A stretch of DNA of 64,000 nucleotides, from positions 124,001 to 188,000 of the forward strand of contig NW_017386019.1 in NCBI RefSeq assembly GCF_000237925.1, read 5' to 3'. Positions 48,401 to 63,400 of the stretch are shown here, piece by piece; within the stretch, counting starts at the first letter, position 1; each line of letters begins with the position of its first letter. Position numbers and translations under genes: made by a program. Source of the stretch: Schistosoma mansoni. Its lineage: Eukaryota; Platyhelminthes; Trematoda; Strigeidida; Schistosomatidae. The notes beneath the pieces were generated by a model, which worked only from the letters and a program-made list of their open reading frames with translations, had not been told where the DNA came from and ran no database searches.

Positions 48401-51400
48401 GTTCACACTATAGATAATGAATAAAGTCCTATGAAACATTATATAACAAGTGTTTTGTTCAGTAGTACTGTAATGTATGCTACTTATGTTGAAAGATATA
48501 AGTAGTATGTAGCACAAACTGAAAGTGGAATACATGCCAGAAGAAGATTGAGAAGATTCAATTGGAGAGAAGAGAAAGTAATTGTAATAACAAGAGAATT
48601 GAAAGAATTATAAAACATGTAAAGAACAACTGATGGAAGATGTTCAAATAATGTATTCAATGTATAGTTTTCATATTCTGTGAAAACCTTCTGTAATATT
48701 GTATTAAATAATAAATTGGTTTTCCCTACCTGATTTTTCATTCACTACAGTATCATTTGATAATTATGAATCATTATTGGGTATTATACTATGAACTGAT
48801 GTTCATTATGATAAGACAGTTGAAAATCAGTCAAAATAGTAGAAAAATGTAGTGTTCTTATTCTTTATTACATATAAGTTTCACTATGGAACCTTATAAT
48901 CTATGGCTTGATTTAATGTGTCACTTTTTGAAACAGATTTCCTGAATCTAGTTTTCTACATTGTCATTGATACTTTTATTCTGATTACCTTGTTATCATT
49001 TTGTTCACCTGAGCAACTTACGTAATTGATTGTTACAAAAAGATATGAAGCATGCTAGGTAGTTGTCATTGGTCGACATTAAACTCTGCTTGATATAGGT
49101 TACATGCTAGTTCACACTTAGTAGAACGGCATACTTGCAGTATTGGAGGAACTACTATTCACTGTGAGATCTGGACTCACCTCATTAGTCAGTTGCATAG
49201 TCTGAGGCATTATTACTGCGCCATTTGCATCAAAACTGATTTCCTAAAATACTGAGATATTTATACATTGGTTGGTTACTGAGTAGTGAGCAACCAGTGT
49301 GTCATGTGTTTTAGTCAAGTCCAACCTTGTCAATTATATCTGATAGATATTATTGATCTGATACACTTTCCCATCATAATTATAAAAAACATACAGAAGT
49401 ATAGAAATATCTGAAAACACACCGTCACTGTGAATACGAAAAGCGAATCCGTTCCTAGCGAATACATCCAAATTATTGATTAACACTTGTTCATTTGTTA
49501 TTGTTAAATTCAACTTTTGAGGCCTGTAAGTAGCATAAAAGGAAGAAAATATAACTGATGGAAAAATATTCTTATATCATTGGTTGATAAAAAGTTGAGA
49601 CCGACAACTTTGAATATGTGGAATTATAGCTTATGGTTTAAAACAGTTAGCAGTAAGTCAATCGAATGTAAGTTCGAACCCCTCTCAACAAATTAATTTC
49701 ATGAGAATATCACTCATAAAACACAGGTTATTGTACAAAGCTTTAAACCATACTGCTTTAATGAGGTCTAGTTTTATTACTCACTTACCTAAACCACTTT
49801 GGTGATGCAGTATGACAACTGGGACTGATTCAAACTTGTGTCAGGTCATTATTCCGTTTAAGACTAACCGGCAAACCAAAGTAGGCGGGAGTGCAGTTTG
49901 AACATGTAAGTGGTTGTTTAAAGCTAAGCTACCATGGGCCTACAACATTCAAAATCAGTAGTAGTTACACACTTGTATTCATTCTGTATATTTTTCCAAC
50001 TATTATGTTAAATGACACTCCAAACTTATTTCAAATGTGTGATAAGATGGTGGTTGGAAGTGGTCAACAGGAAACCCTGGACCCGGGTTTCGTGCTACTT
50101 GGCACTCGTCAGCAAGGTGTACCTGTAATCTTGAGGGAACTGGTGCTCTCTGATGGATTCGATCCCGTGTCACTCAGCTTCACAGTCAGAGACGTTACCA
50201 CTGAGCTAATCGGGCCGCGACCAACCTCCTGTAGGACTAAGATGTAATCACAATTGATTGATCACTGGGTGGTGATCAATGTCATGCGTGTCAAGTCCTT
50301 CTTAGTGCTGATCGAAAGCTATCGATAAAATGTGTGTAGATCAAACGCCTACAAATAACTGATAAGTTTTGCTACCGATACACATAAACTCCCTGTCTCT
50401 AGGGTCTTTGACAGAGGATAGTTTGGAACTAACTTCAAAAGAATATACATTTAAATATACTTTATTGGCTTACATAATAAAACATGTATAATAATAATAA
50501 TAATCTGAAAAAGAAAATGTTGTCAATGAATGCTTACACAACTAATGGTTGACTTTTAAATCGATAATTTTCTGATAATTGTTCAAATCGATATTTTTCA
50601 TCACTAGCATGTTGATCAATGATGAATAAATCTTGATTATGTTGTGCTATTATAAATCCCAAATTAAATTGTCCAATTACTTTTAAACTGTTGAAAGTTT
50701 CTTTCCTTTAATGGAAAAATAATAATAATGATAATGATTTAAATAGATATGAATGTAATGATAGATATACAAATCCATGTTCTATCAAGTAAATTTACTA
50801 ATTTTGATCACTAATAACTTGATTGTACGAAATTCAGGGTGTAGTGTGGGTTATTGATATCCACATAGGAAGTATATGGTGATGGTCGGGCATTGAATGT
50901 ATTTCAGTAGAAGGTCGATAAGGAGAGAACGGGTATGGCACACAATCGGTACGAAAATGCATGAACAATTATAATCGGGGACTATGGACGAATAGTTGCA
51001 GAAGAAACAATCAAATTGAAACAAATGATTGTTATTTTGCAAATTAACTGTTCACTATACGGTTCTTATATTTTAGTGATATTCTGTAATGCTGTACTAA
51101 AATACATTCGATTGTCCCCACTCTTGTTTTTGTTCACTACAACGGTACATCATAATTATTCTTATTACATTATTCCGAAATTTGTTGCAAACGATTTGAC
51201 CAACATCGGTTTAGATTATTCAAGATATATATATCTAGAATTCTTACATAGTCAGATTCTTTAACTGCAGTCATTTAACGTCTAATTATCTCCATATTAC
51301 CACAATGTTGCCAGCCCGTGACTATTTTGGAACTTAATAACTAGAAAAGATCATGCAGGGCTAAGTGTAATGATTAAGGAGATTGATCTAGCGCATAATT

Positions 51401-54400
51401 CTATGCACAATTTTTCTACCCTAAATGTTTTGCTAGAATCATAATGTACAGTCAACAGTCTCGAATTAAGTTAATCAGAAACCAATTAGACTGTGAATAG
51501 GCTAAAGGAAAGTAAAACAGATCAACGACTATGCATTGAGCTTGCAATTTGAGTATTATGTTATTAAAGACTCTAGTTTTATTTTACAAAATCCATTGAA
51601 CCGGGTTTGAAGTGTTGTTTTAATAAGCACAGAGTTGTTGAATATAACAACTATCATGCAATTACAAGTTTTAGGACTTAAAAATAAAATAGTTAAGTTC
51701 ATAAGTCAATTGAAGCTACACCACCATAAAAAACCTGGAAACACTGGACGGCCGTTTCGTTCTAGTACGAGACTCCTCAGTGGTGCACATCCACGATCCC
51801 GCTCGCGGAATTCGAACCCAGAACCTTTGGTGTCGCGCGCGAGCACTTAACCTCTAGACCACTGAGCTGGCCGTCCAGTGCTTCCAGGTTTTCCATGTTG
51901 GTGGATTGACTCATGAACTCAACTATTAAATTACTACAATCTCCATAAAACCCCTTTCTGATATTAAGAATAAAAGTACACATTACTAAAGAACCAATCA
52001 GGTTTAACTATCTAATGATTTTAATCTATTGAACGAAATACAAAATATGTAGATAAAGAGTTTGTAAATTTTTGAAGGTAATGTAGATACTTTTAATATT
52101 TGAAGTTCAAGAACTAACTGCCTACATCTCTTTATTCATATGAGATAACATAACATCCTCTTAACAGATTCCTTATTATTATTCCTATCTCATAATCAAA
52201 GTTTTTAAATCTAAGTCCTAAATCAAAACTTATGTTCTAAACAAAACTCTTAATCGTAAGCGTAATGTTTTTCGACATATTCCGTCAGTTAGTCAAACAC
52301 AACGTGGAACTTCGTACGTACGTACATCAGTTCGAGTTGCCATACCACATTAACACAGAGATGAAGTTGTCGATTCAAATCCCATAGCGGTAGAAGTAGT
52401 AAGAGTATAAGTAGTAATCAGGAAAATTAGGGTTTGAAGATGTTATTCAAGGAGTACAGTCCAGTGAAATAAATTTGGAAAGAGAAAAAGGATAGAGAGA
52501 TGAAGAATTAAGAAGATTAGGATTTGGCAGAACACAAAGAGTGGGTGCACCTTCGCCATTGCAAACGATTCTGAGCCATGTCATTCAAGGTCTCTAACCA
52601 TCAATTGCTATCATCTCGCGAGTCCCAACCAGGTAGTCTACACCTACCAACATGGCTCAGTCCACTTGTTAGTGACTTCATGGATTTGTGCCACGTTTTG
52701 GTCTGCCCGCCCCTAGCTTTCTTCCAACCTACTCCTACACCATGAAACATTGCACGTCGGGGCAGTCGGTGGTTAGGCATACGTAACACATGTCCCAGTC
52801 ATCTCAACTGATGAAGTTTCACTACTTCATCAACCGATTTGACATCCTTACCTAGTACCCGTTTCCTAACAACTGCATTACTTACTCGGTGGTCCCAGGA
52901 TATACGAGCAATGCTTCGAAGACACCTATGATCGAATACTAGTAGCCTACGAATATCCTCTATTCTTACCGGCTAGGTTTCACTGCAATAAAGTAGGACG
53001 GAACGAACTGCTGCTGCGCAGCAAACCCGTTTTTTGATTGCTAGACGGATATCTCGCCTACGCCATAAATGACGCAAGTTGGTGAAAAGTAGACGAGCCT
53101 TCTGTATCCGAGTTGAGATTTCGTCACACACCAAACCACAAGGGCTGATGAGACTCCCAAGATAAGTGAAGCGGTCAATACGCTCAACTACTTCACTCCC
53201 TATCATTAGTTCAGGTGTCGATGCAACTATGCTGTAAGAAATTATGTATTTATGTCATCTGTATTCAGATTAGCTGAAAATTGGTTTTAGTTTCTTAAGC
53301 TTATTCTAAAATCGTTGTGAATAATGCAAACTTTCAATATTAGACCATTTGCTCTGAAGAAAGAAACAAACAAATATACATACAGACAGACAAATTAATG
53401 AATTACTTGAAATATGTAGTTAATTCATTTTCAGCTTCTTGATTTTCTATAGATGTAAATTTACCAAACATGATATTCTCTTCAATGTGTTTATCATCAA
53501 TACTGTTATCAGTAGTATTTGGTATATTGTAAAGATTATTATCATTATTTGATATTGGTATTGAATATAAAATCTGTTTCCATTGATTACGTAAATTCTC
53601 CATGGAAAAATTAACTTCGATAGATTGTAAATTATTATCACTAAACTGAAAGTTAAATAGTTGACTCCAAGATAAATTATATTTAACTATACATATGGGT
53701 GTGAAAAATGGTTATACAAAGTATACTTCTAGATTACTGGTATACCATTATAGGTACCTACGACTCAATGTTCGTGTATTTCAGGGCCACAATGAAAGCA
53801 ACGTCTGAGATTGGAAAAGGGTTATTAACTATTTAATGGAACACATAAATATCGGTACAAAAGGGAACCAGATATATATGTTTCGGTAGTGTCGATTAAC
53901 ACGTTAATCCCATCTACCTTTATTCTACCTTATGGACAAGCCAATTTACCAACCTATCATGAGTCACCTTTCGACCTTGTTAATTATTCACTTATTAACA
54001 CTGACTGCTTTTATATGAGCGCACATGTGTGTACACTTTTTATCTTATTCATCACATGCCTGTAATTTAGTTTTATCGAACTTTAAATATTTATTAACGC
54101 TTGATAAAAGCGAGTTGACTTACCCGCCATCTCCAATGTGCGTTGTTTTCGCTTTGCTCGCTGGCATCTGCTCATGTGCTTGTAGCTTTCTGGCCTGCGT
54201 CATTTGATAATAAAATGTAGTTGCCGCTTCTCTTCGCCTTCTGATTTCATGCACCATTGAGATTTGTATTATAACGGTTATCGAGGTGAACGATTAACGA
54301 GGCACGGCACTACAGAATTGGTGACCTCATCGAGCGAACCAGTCACGACAAACCTAACGCAGGAGGCTACGTCAATGAAGAAACTTCGGCACCTCATACT

Positions 54401-57400
54401 TTCGACAAGCAAACTCAGCGAAGCCTGTGCAGCACGACATGGACATACTCGAATCGTATTATCTTATCAATACTTTGTCATCATGTCAACTCTGCTCATC
54501 GATCCATCTGGCGGATTTTTTTCCATTATGATTCGAATAATTATCATATGTTTATTATTACATTAATGTCATATCATCACATAACGTGGAATTATTATTG
54601 CTGTTCGTATTGACAGTAAATTATGACATTTACACAGTCAAATCACTCACCGAACAAATTATAATTATATGAACATTCCATTCACGTTATGACATTCGAA
54701 ACTCACTGGACTATTTTATTATTCAATAACGTAAGATTTTCCTGCTTTAAGTGAGTTCGTTCCACTTTTTTTCCATGTCAATTTTTGGCCCAATGTTACA
54801 CTCATTCGCTTAGTCGAGATCATTTTTTCTAAATGTTATTATACAACACATTTTTCATTTCGATATTGCCTCCTATTATGTCTGTGGATGCCTTTAATTT
54901 TAATAAGCTTTACTCTAGGATCAATCATCTCTATTTTGTTCTGGATCATTTATCACATCAATGGCTTGATTATTATCGCTCATTGTTGCGGATATATCGC
55001 TATCTCATGCTATATATTTACGACGTCTTTACTATCTGCTCATACATTGAACAACCTGCAACCTGCTAAGTAAATTGGCGTTCTAGTGAACCACACATGC
55101 TCACGAACCTTCAGTCTAGGCAGTCGAGGGAACCTCTTGCACGCTGATAATGTCATTGTAGTGACCGGTTTGTCTCGACGAGAACACGATTGGAGTAATG
55201 GAAACAATTATTATTATAACCAATTGTACCAGTGATTGTTTTATCGTACTCGTTGTTGTTTAACTGTATCAAAGTCACTTCTCGTTACGCTCTCCATTTT
55301 GTTGGTTTGAACTCTCTTACGCTCTGTCCTTTTTGCCTGTACTCGTTGGCACGTCTCGGTATTCTTTCGATACCACGAGATCGCCAATAAATATACTCTA
55401 CCTGAACCAATTACAGCCTTCTGCTTTGCGAGTTATCAAAGGGACCAAGTCGTTTCTGGACGCGTAAACTTAGTGTAGTGGTGATCATAGTCCATCAAGA
55501 CTCGACGCCATCTACAACTGGTGACCCAATTCTACGAGCACAATTCAACTTCAGCCAATCTTCCAAACAAGATCAAAGCGGTGAGTCTATAATTTATCTA
55601 TCCACATCTGTTGCACGTATTCGTATTGATATTTTTCAATATATAACATTCTGGCAACTTAGCATGGTGGATAACGATAAAAATAGTATTAATATAATAG
55701 ACTCTGAAGTACAGGCAATAAGTTTTCGACCGGCTCCTTTTATTCCCCACGATCCATAAGTTTGGTTCGCGGCATTGGAGTCTCAATTCGAGATCCGCCA
55801 CATAACCAATCAACGGCAAAAGTACGCCTACGCTCTGGAATCATTGCCTGGGGATCATTTAACCGCTGTTCGTGAGGTAGTCCTCAATCCAAACGTCTCA
55901 AACTTTTACGATCGTCTCAAGGATGCAATCCTTCGACATTTCCTCCCGTCAAGAGAGGAACGACTGAGGACTTTATTAGCACGTCACCCTATGGGTGATG
56001 CTAAACCGAGCCACCACCTCACACGCCTGCAATCTCTTGCAGGAAACATAACAGCTGACTCTGAGATAGTCAAAGATCTGTGGCTCGAAGCTCTACCAGT
56101 GAGCATTCAACCATCCCTTACGGCCCTGCTCATGGACACCCCACTCAACCAGGTGGCCCTAATAGCAGACAAAATCCTAGCACGAGTTAGCGCCCAAAAC
56201 AACTATATGGTTGCTTCTACTTCACGTTCAAACATCGATCTCGACGCTAGGCTACCTACGGCTCATGGGGATAGGGACAAATGTATCCTCCCTTGCCTCA
56301 GTTTTCGAGACCGATTGGACGTACCAGATCCCTACGTCCCCCAATCCAGGTCACGTTCTCGTAAAGCCGTAAGAACTCGCCCTAATCGGGCATCTTCCAA
56401 GCCACGCCAGAAGGCGGCTTTGAAAGCGAGTTCGGGTTGGTGCTTGTTCCACTGTGGCTTCGAGGCTCGATAATGACGGGCTACCTTATAAACAGCAGTT
56501 AAATGATNNNNNNNNNNNNNNNNNNNNNNNNNNNNNNNNNNNNNNNNNNNNNNNNNNNNNNNNNNNNNNNNNNNNNNNNNNNNNNNNNNNNNNNNNNNNN
56601 NNNNNNNNNNNNNNNNNNNNNNNNNNNNNNNNNNNNNNNNNNNNNNNNNNNNNNNNNNNNNNNNNNNNNNNNNNNNNNNNNNNNNNNNNNNNNNNNNNNN
56701 NNNNNNNATCATTTAACTGCTGTTTATAAGGTAGCCCGTCATTATCGAGCCTCGAAGCCACAGTGGAACAAGCACCAACCCGAACTCGCTTTCGAAGCCG
56801 CCTTCTGGCGTGGCTTGGAAGATGCCCGATTAGGGCGAGTTCTTACGGCTTTACGAGAACGTGACCTGGATTGGGGGACGTAGGGATCTGGTACGTCCAA
56901 TCGGTCTCGAAAACTGAGGCAAGGGAGGATACATTTGTCCCTATCCCCATGAGCCGTAGGTAGCCTAGCGTCGAGATCGATGTTTGAACGTGAAGTAGAA
57001 GCAACCATATAGTTGTTTTGGGCGCTAACTCGTGCTAGGATTTTGTCTGCTATTAGGGCCACCTGGTTGAGTGGGGTGTCCTTGAGCAGGGCCGTAAGGG
57101 TTGTTTGGATACTTGCTGTTAGAGCTTCGAGCCACAGTTACTTGACTATCTCTGAGTCGGCTGTCGTGTTTCCTGCAAGAGATTGCAGGCGCGTGAGGTG
57201 GTGGCTCGGTTTAGCATCACCCATAGGGTGACGTGCTAATAAAGTCCTCAGTCGTTCCTCTCTTGGAGGGAGGAAATGTCGAAGGATTGCATCCTTGAGA
57301 CGATCGTAAACGTTTGGAACGTTTGAATTAAGGACTACCTTATAAACAGCAGTTAAATGATCCCCAGGTAATGATTTCAGAGCGTAGGCATACTTTTGCC

Positions 57401-60400
57401 GTTGATTGGTTATGTGGTGGATCTCGAATTGAGATTCCAGTGCCGCGAACCAAACTTCTGGATCATGAGGGAACCGGTCGAAAACTAATAGCCTTGTTAG
57501 GTCGGCTTACAATAAACTCTATCAGAGCCTCCAGAGAGGCTCATAAAGAGCCCAACCAATCAGCGATTAGTTAGAAGCTATGCTACTAAAATGCTACTAA
57601 AATAATGAGGTCCTGATTGGCTGCTAAACATACTGCTACTATGGAATCTCAAGATCTTTTAATTACTATAAAACCCCTGGTTTTTCTGTACATAATGAAA
57701 CTTGTAGTAAAGTGCTTCTCTGATACTCGTGTCTTCTCTCTGGTCTTTCAAGTCGCTGAGTAGTGCTAGCCTGGGGTTATTCGAATAGCTAGGATCCGAA
57801 TAAAGCGTTCAACCTACGAGACATATCAAGCCTGTACCTCGGAGTCTATTATATTTATGCTATTCTTATCGTTATCCACCATATTAAGTTGCCAAAATAT
57901 TATATATTGAAGAATATCAATACGAATACGTGCAACAGATGTGAATAGATAAATTATAGACTCACCGCTTTGATCTGTTTGGAAGATTGGCTGAAGTTGA
58001 ATTGTGTTCGTAGAATTGGGTCACCAGTTGTAGATGGCGTCGAGTCTTGATGGACTATGATCACCACTACACTAAGTTTACGCGTCCAGAAACGACTTGG
58101 TCCCTTTGATAACTCGCAAAGCAGAAGGCTGTAATTGGTCCAGGTAGAGTATATTTATTGGCGATCTCGTGGTATCGAAAGAATACCGAGACGTGTCAAC
58201 GAGTACAGGCAAAAAGGACAGAGCGTAAGAGAGTTCAAACCAACAAGATGGAGAGCGAAACGAGAAGTGACTTTGATACAGTTAAACAACAACGAGTACG
58301 ATAAAACAATCACCGGTACAATTGGTTATAACAATAATTGTTTCCATCATTCCAATCGTGTTCTCGTCGAGACAAGCCGGTCACTACAATGCCATTATCA
58401 GCGTGCAAGAGGTTCCCTCGACTGCCTAGACTGAGGGTTCATGAGCATGTGTGGTTCACTAGAACATCAATTTACTTAGCAGGTTGCAGGTTGTTCAATG
58501 TATGAGCAGATAGTAAAGACGTCGTAAATATATAACATGAGATAGCGATATATCCGCAACAATGAGCGATAATAATCAAGCCATTGATGTGATAAATGAT
58601 CCAGAACAAAATAGAGATGATTGATCCTAGCGTAACGCTTATTAAAATTAAAAGCATCCACAGACATAATAGGAGGCAATATCGAAATGAAAAATGTGTT
58701 GTATAATAACATTTAGAAAAAATGATCTTGACTAAGCGAATGAGTGTAACATTGGGCCAAAAATTTACATGGAAAAAAAAGGTGGAACGAACTCACTTAA
58801 AGCAGGAAAATCTTACGTTATTGAATAACAAAATAGTCCAGTGAGTTTCGAATGTCATAACGTGAATGGAATGTTCATATAATTATAATTTGTTCGGTGA
58901 GTGATTTGACTGTGTAAACGTCATAATTTACTGTCAATACGAACAGCAATAATAATTCCACGTTATGTGATGATATGACATTCATGTAATAATAAACATA
59001 TGATAATTATTCGAATCATAATGGAAAAAAATCCGTCAGATGGATCGATGAGCAGAGTTGACATGATGACAAAGTATTGATAAGATAATACGATTCGAGT
59101 ATGTCCATGTTGTGCTGCACAGGCTTCGTTGAGTTTGCTTGTCGAAAGTATGAGGTGCCGAAGTTTCTTCATTGACGTAGCCTCCTGCGTTAGGTTTGTC
59201 GTGACTGGTTCGCTCGATGAGGTCACCAATTCTGTAGTGCCGTGCCTCGTTAATCGTTCACCTCGATAACCGTTATAATACAAATCTCAATGGTGCATGA
59301 AATCAGAAGGCGAAGAGAAGCGGCAACTACATTTTATTATCAAATGACGCAGGCCAGAAAGCTACAAGCACATGAGCAAATGCCAGTGAGCAAAGCGAAA
59401 ACAACGCACATTGGAGATGGTGGGTAAGCCAATTTACTTTTTATCAGGCGTTAATAAATATTTAAAGTTCGATAAAACTAAATTACAGGCATGTGATGAA
59501 TAAGATAAAAAGTGTACACACATGTGCGCTCATATAAAAGCAGTCAGTGTTAATAAGTGAATAATTAACAAGGTCGAAAGGTGACTCATGATAGGTAGGT
59601 AAATTGACTTGTTCGTAAGCTAGAATAAGGTTAGGTGGGGTTAACGTGTTAACTAACACTACCAAGGGACACTATCTGGAAAAATCCAAATAAGTTTTCT
59701 CGACTGATAATGAGATTCTATTAGAGACCAACACACCAGAGCTGACCAGCCTTCCAAGACAGGTGAGGCGATCGAAGCGATGAACTACTTAGCTCTTGAT
59801 CGATAATAAACTTATAATTAGAAATGTGTGTAGGAGTATGGAGTTAGATACATAATTAGACAACTGCACAGTGTCATGACGACCTCATGCTAAAGCGAAT
59901 TGGAAATGAAGTATGAATGTGTAAACTCCTTTCCTCCAATAGAACTGACTCGATAGAGTAGTTAGATATATATACAAGCAGTCACATTTACATATGTGAC
60001 AATGTACATTGGTGATTAAGAATTACTAATGTGAATTAGTCAGTAGTAAACAAGGGTCAACAGAACTAAAGCTGATTTATGTGATTCAGTATCAGTGTTA
60101 GTTCGCAACAATTTAAAGTTTCTCATGTAAATTTATAGCAAAATATGTATGTATAGTTAGTGGCTAACAAAAAGCTATCAAAAATATTGGAAACACTTTT
60201 ACAGTATGTATTCATTTGGTCTTTACACTGTCCATTTCGTAGTGAAGGCTGGAATTATCTGCAACACTTCCTCGATATTGAACAAATGTGTTGTATCTGG
60301 CAATTACAGTTACTGTTTCATTCAAACAGGGTGGGCTTATGGCTAATACTCCATGTTCGATTATACTTTTCTAACACAAATATCATCTAAACCATTTGAA

Positions 60401-63400
60401 GGTATCTAAAATTGTCTTCTGTGAACATTACAACGCTGTACAGTACAATAATCAGGATGGAAAATAAAAATTTAATAAAAAGTCGAGACTAGAAAAATGA
60501 AATCACTGGTGAAAATTAAATTCTAAAATTCTGAGTTTATTCATCGAAAGATTGTCAATATTGATGGATCCAGTATACTCAATGAATGTTAAGAACATTA
60601 TCAGTCAGTCAACGACAACGTAGGACCAGGTACATATATGCATCGGTCCAAGATGCCATACCTCATTAGCATAACAAGATGAACACCAAATTCATAGAGG
60701 CAATCACTTCAATGATAGTATAAGAAAACATTTCATATAAAGATATGATACAGGGAGAAAGAACTAGTTCGTAGAAAGATAGGTATAAGGTCGTCTTAAT
60801 CTCTCAGTTTAAGGGAAAATAAAGAGCGTATACACCTACACTATTGTGATCAATCCGGAGCCATATTACTTAGAGTCTCCAACCACTGGTTACGATAGTT
60901 GCGCGGACCCTAATAAATTAGTTTGCATCTACCAACATGGCTGAGACCAGAAGTTAGTGACTTTATGGACTAATGCCACGTTTTAGTTTGGCCGCCCCCA
61001 ACTTTCTTCCATCCATCCCTAACAATAAGCATTATAGATCACCTTAATTGTTGTGTGTATATAACAGAGAAGATTGAATCATAGAATCATATTTGAAATA
61101 CAACTTACAAATAATTGATCTTCCACAATTTCATATTCTGAACGAGATTCTTCTAACTGATCTACCTTTAGATTCGATGGTTGAGAATTTTCACAAGAAA
61201 TTTCTTGTACATTGTTCGACTGATGTGTTGAATTTTCCAGTGTTGTTAAATCGATTATGTCAAATTGTAACGATGGTGTTTGATCATAAGAATAATGAGC
61301 TAAAATTAATTAAGATTAAATTGTTTAGGGAAATAACCATAAATAAATAAAAACCAAACGTTAGTAAAAATAATACACCTCCAATTTATTCAATACCATG
61401 AGTTGTTCGAATACACTAAAGAACTCTCAGTATATATCAAGGCGAAATTTCAAAACTTGTGAATATTCGAAATGATCTGTATGTAATTATGATATCTTGT
61501 TTTATTGTTAAATATATTTAATATAAATATTGTATAGCCCCCAAATGCCCTGGTACGGCAGAGAGTAGGGAGAGTTCGCTCTCCCTCTCGAAATGCTCTC
61601 ACATGGCTACGCATATATAGCTTCTGTGATGGAAGTCCTACTCACTGCCTTCTCGTGGCATTACTGCTGTTTACGAAAATGAGAGGACGAAAAGCGAATG
61701 TCCGGCGCTTTAATCGAGTTGGTGGACACGGAAAGTCCACCTAGGGGAGTTGGAAAACCCTGATTCCAAACCAATGGTGCACATGGGCTGGCTCCAGTAT
61801 CCTGAGGGAACAAATGGCGTATGAATCAATCGTTGGTCACAGGCTACCATGGGACTGCATCTCCTCACAATGCCCCACTGCCTTGTGGATCAGATCTTGA
61901 GGTCAAAGGCTTAGGGTGTGGCTCCCTAAGAAAACCACCTGTGTGGCACATATATATCTGGTGCCCCTTTGTACCAATATTTATGTGTTTAAATAAATAA
62001 ATATTTCTCTAAAAGAATGGATGAAGTATGAAATATATGAATCACATTGGTTTCCCATTAATTAGATTTGTGATAGAGAGTTATATGGAATTAGGAAAGG
62101 TTAACAAAATAAAATTATGAACTGACGACCAGAAATTATTCGTAAGGTGGTCTAAATAAACAGGTCAGGATCAGTAAATCATTGCGTAACAATGATATTT
62201 TCTGTTCATCCGTTAAAAAAATGGACAAACGGAAGAAAATAGAGACATTGTATAGTCATTTTAAGAGCTATATGTATATACAACTATACGAAGTATCGAA
62301 AGAGCGGATAATTCAAGGCCCAATATTTGAGTTCCTGTATTGAGCCGTGTTATGAAACTTGGAAAACTGAATAATTTAAGACCGAGGAAATTTTGAATTA
62401 TTTATTTAAAGTGTTAAAAACAGTGCACAGTTTTTAAGTTGTGTTTTGCTAGATATAAGTAAATGAGTGAAAAAAGAATGAAATTTTAAAAACTATTCTA
62501 TAGTGGATTAATAGTTCTATTTTTAATTGAGATCACAAACTTATGAATCTTAGGCCACCATTGAAAACCTGGAAACACTAGACGGTCTTTTCGTACCACT
62601 ATAGGACTTTTCATCAGTGAGTATCCACGATCTCATACGCGTGACTCGAACTCAGCATCTTAAGTCTCGTATATATATATATGTACTGAGTGTATTAATT
62701 AAGTATTTAGTTTACAGTATTTTGATACTGCCCTAAATTGCAAGATTGATCCTTAAGTCATTACACAGGTGTACGGGTTTTGTACCACAAATGAACTAAT
62801 TATGTGCAAAGTGTGATTTCTCATTTACAATTTATTGTTGTCTTTTTAATTAGTTTTATAGAATCATGTGAATTTTTAAGTTATAAGATAACGATCATAC
62901 ATAGTAAAGCAGATGGTTTATCCCTCATGTTCTGATTAGACAAGTCGAAAACAGAAAGAACTAACTGGATTTCGTCAATATCAGCGTACTAAGTGGGTAT
63001 TTTAGTAAAGCGTAATTCATTAGTATTAATCGAAGTAAGCAAGAATTAATTTGATGATTCTATCAATTTAGTAAATAAAAATTGAATTCATAGCATGCTT
63101 GAACACATGAACCGTAGAATACAGGTACACTGGTGCATAAACTTGTGTTTCATCACCATAGAGTTCATATAATCCATCGATAATCATCAAATGATTACTT
63201 TAAAAAATAGTCGTTTAAAAAATAGTCGAACATTTTATAACATTGAATGTTCCTACTTAGCTAATGGATTGAATTATTGAATCTTTAAAAACACTTGTAT
63301 AATACATGTGCTCATCCCGACCACAGCTATTAACCTTGACATACTCGTCAGATTTGAGCCTAGTGATGAGCCAATCGAGCTGTAGTGACTGGAATACTTG

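Noticed and set aside
50150-50235. Possible tRNA gene on minus
   Set aside because: A and B boxes are good, but the acceptor stem does not pair and the sequence continues into a SINE body.
54264-55073. Open frames within the long gypsy terminal region (mirrored at 58472-59283)
   Set aside because: No recognisable protein, and they lie in the presumed LTR; the mirrored frames exist only because of the inverted repeat.
61093-61350. 85-residue open frame on plus
   Set aside because: It is the complement of a PMS2 exon (61109-61299) that has splice sites and matching phase on the minus strand.
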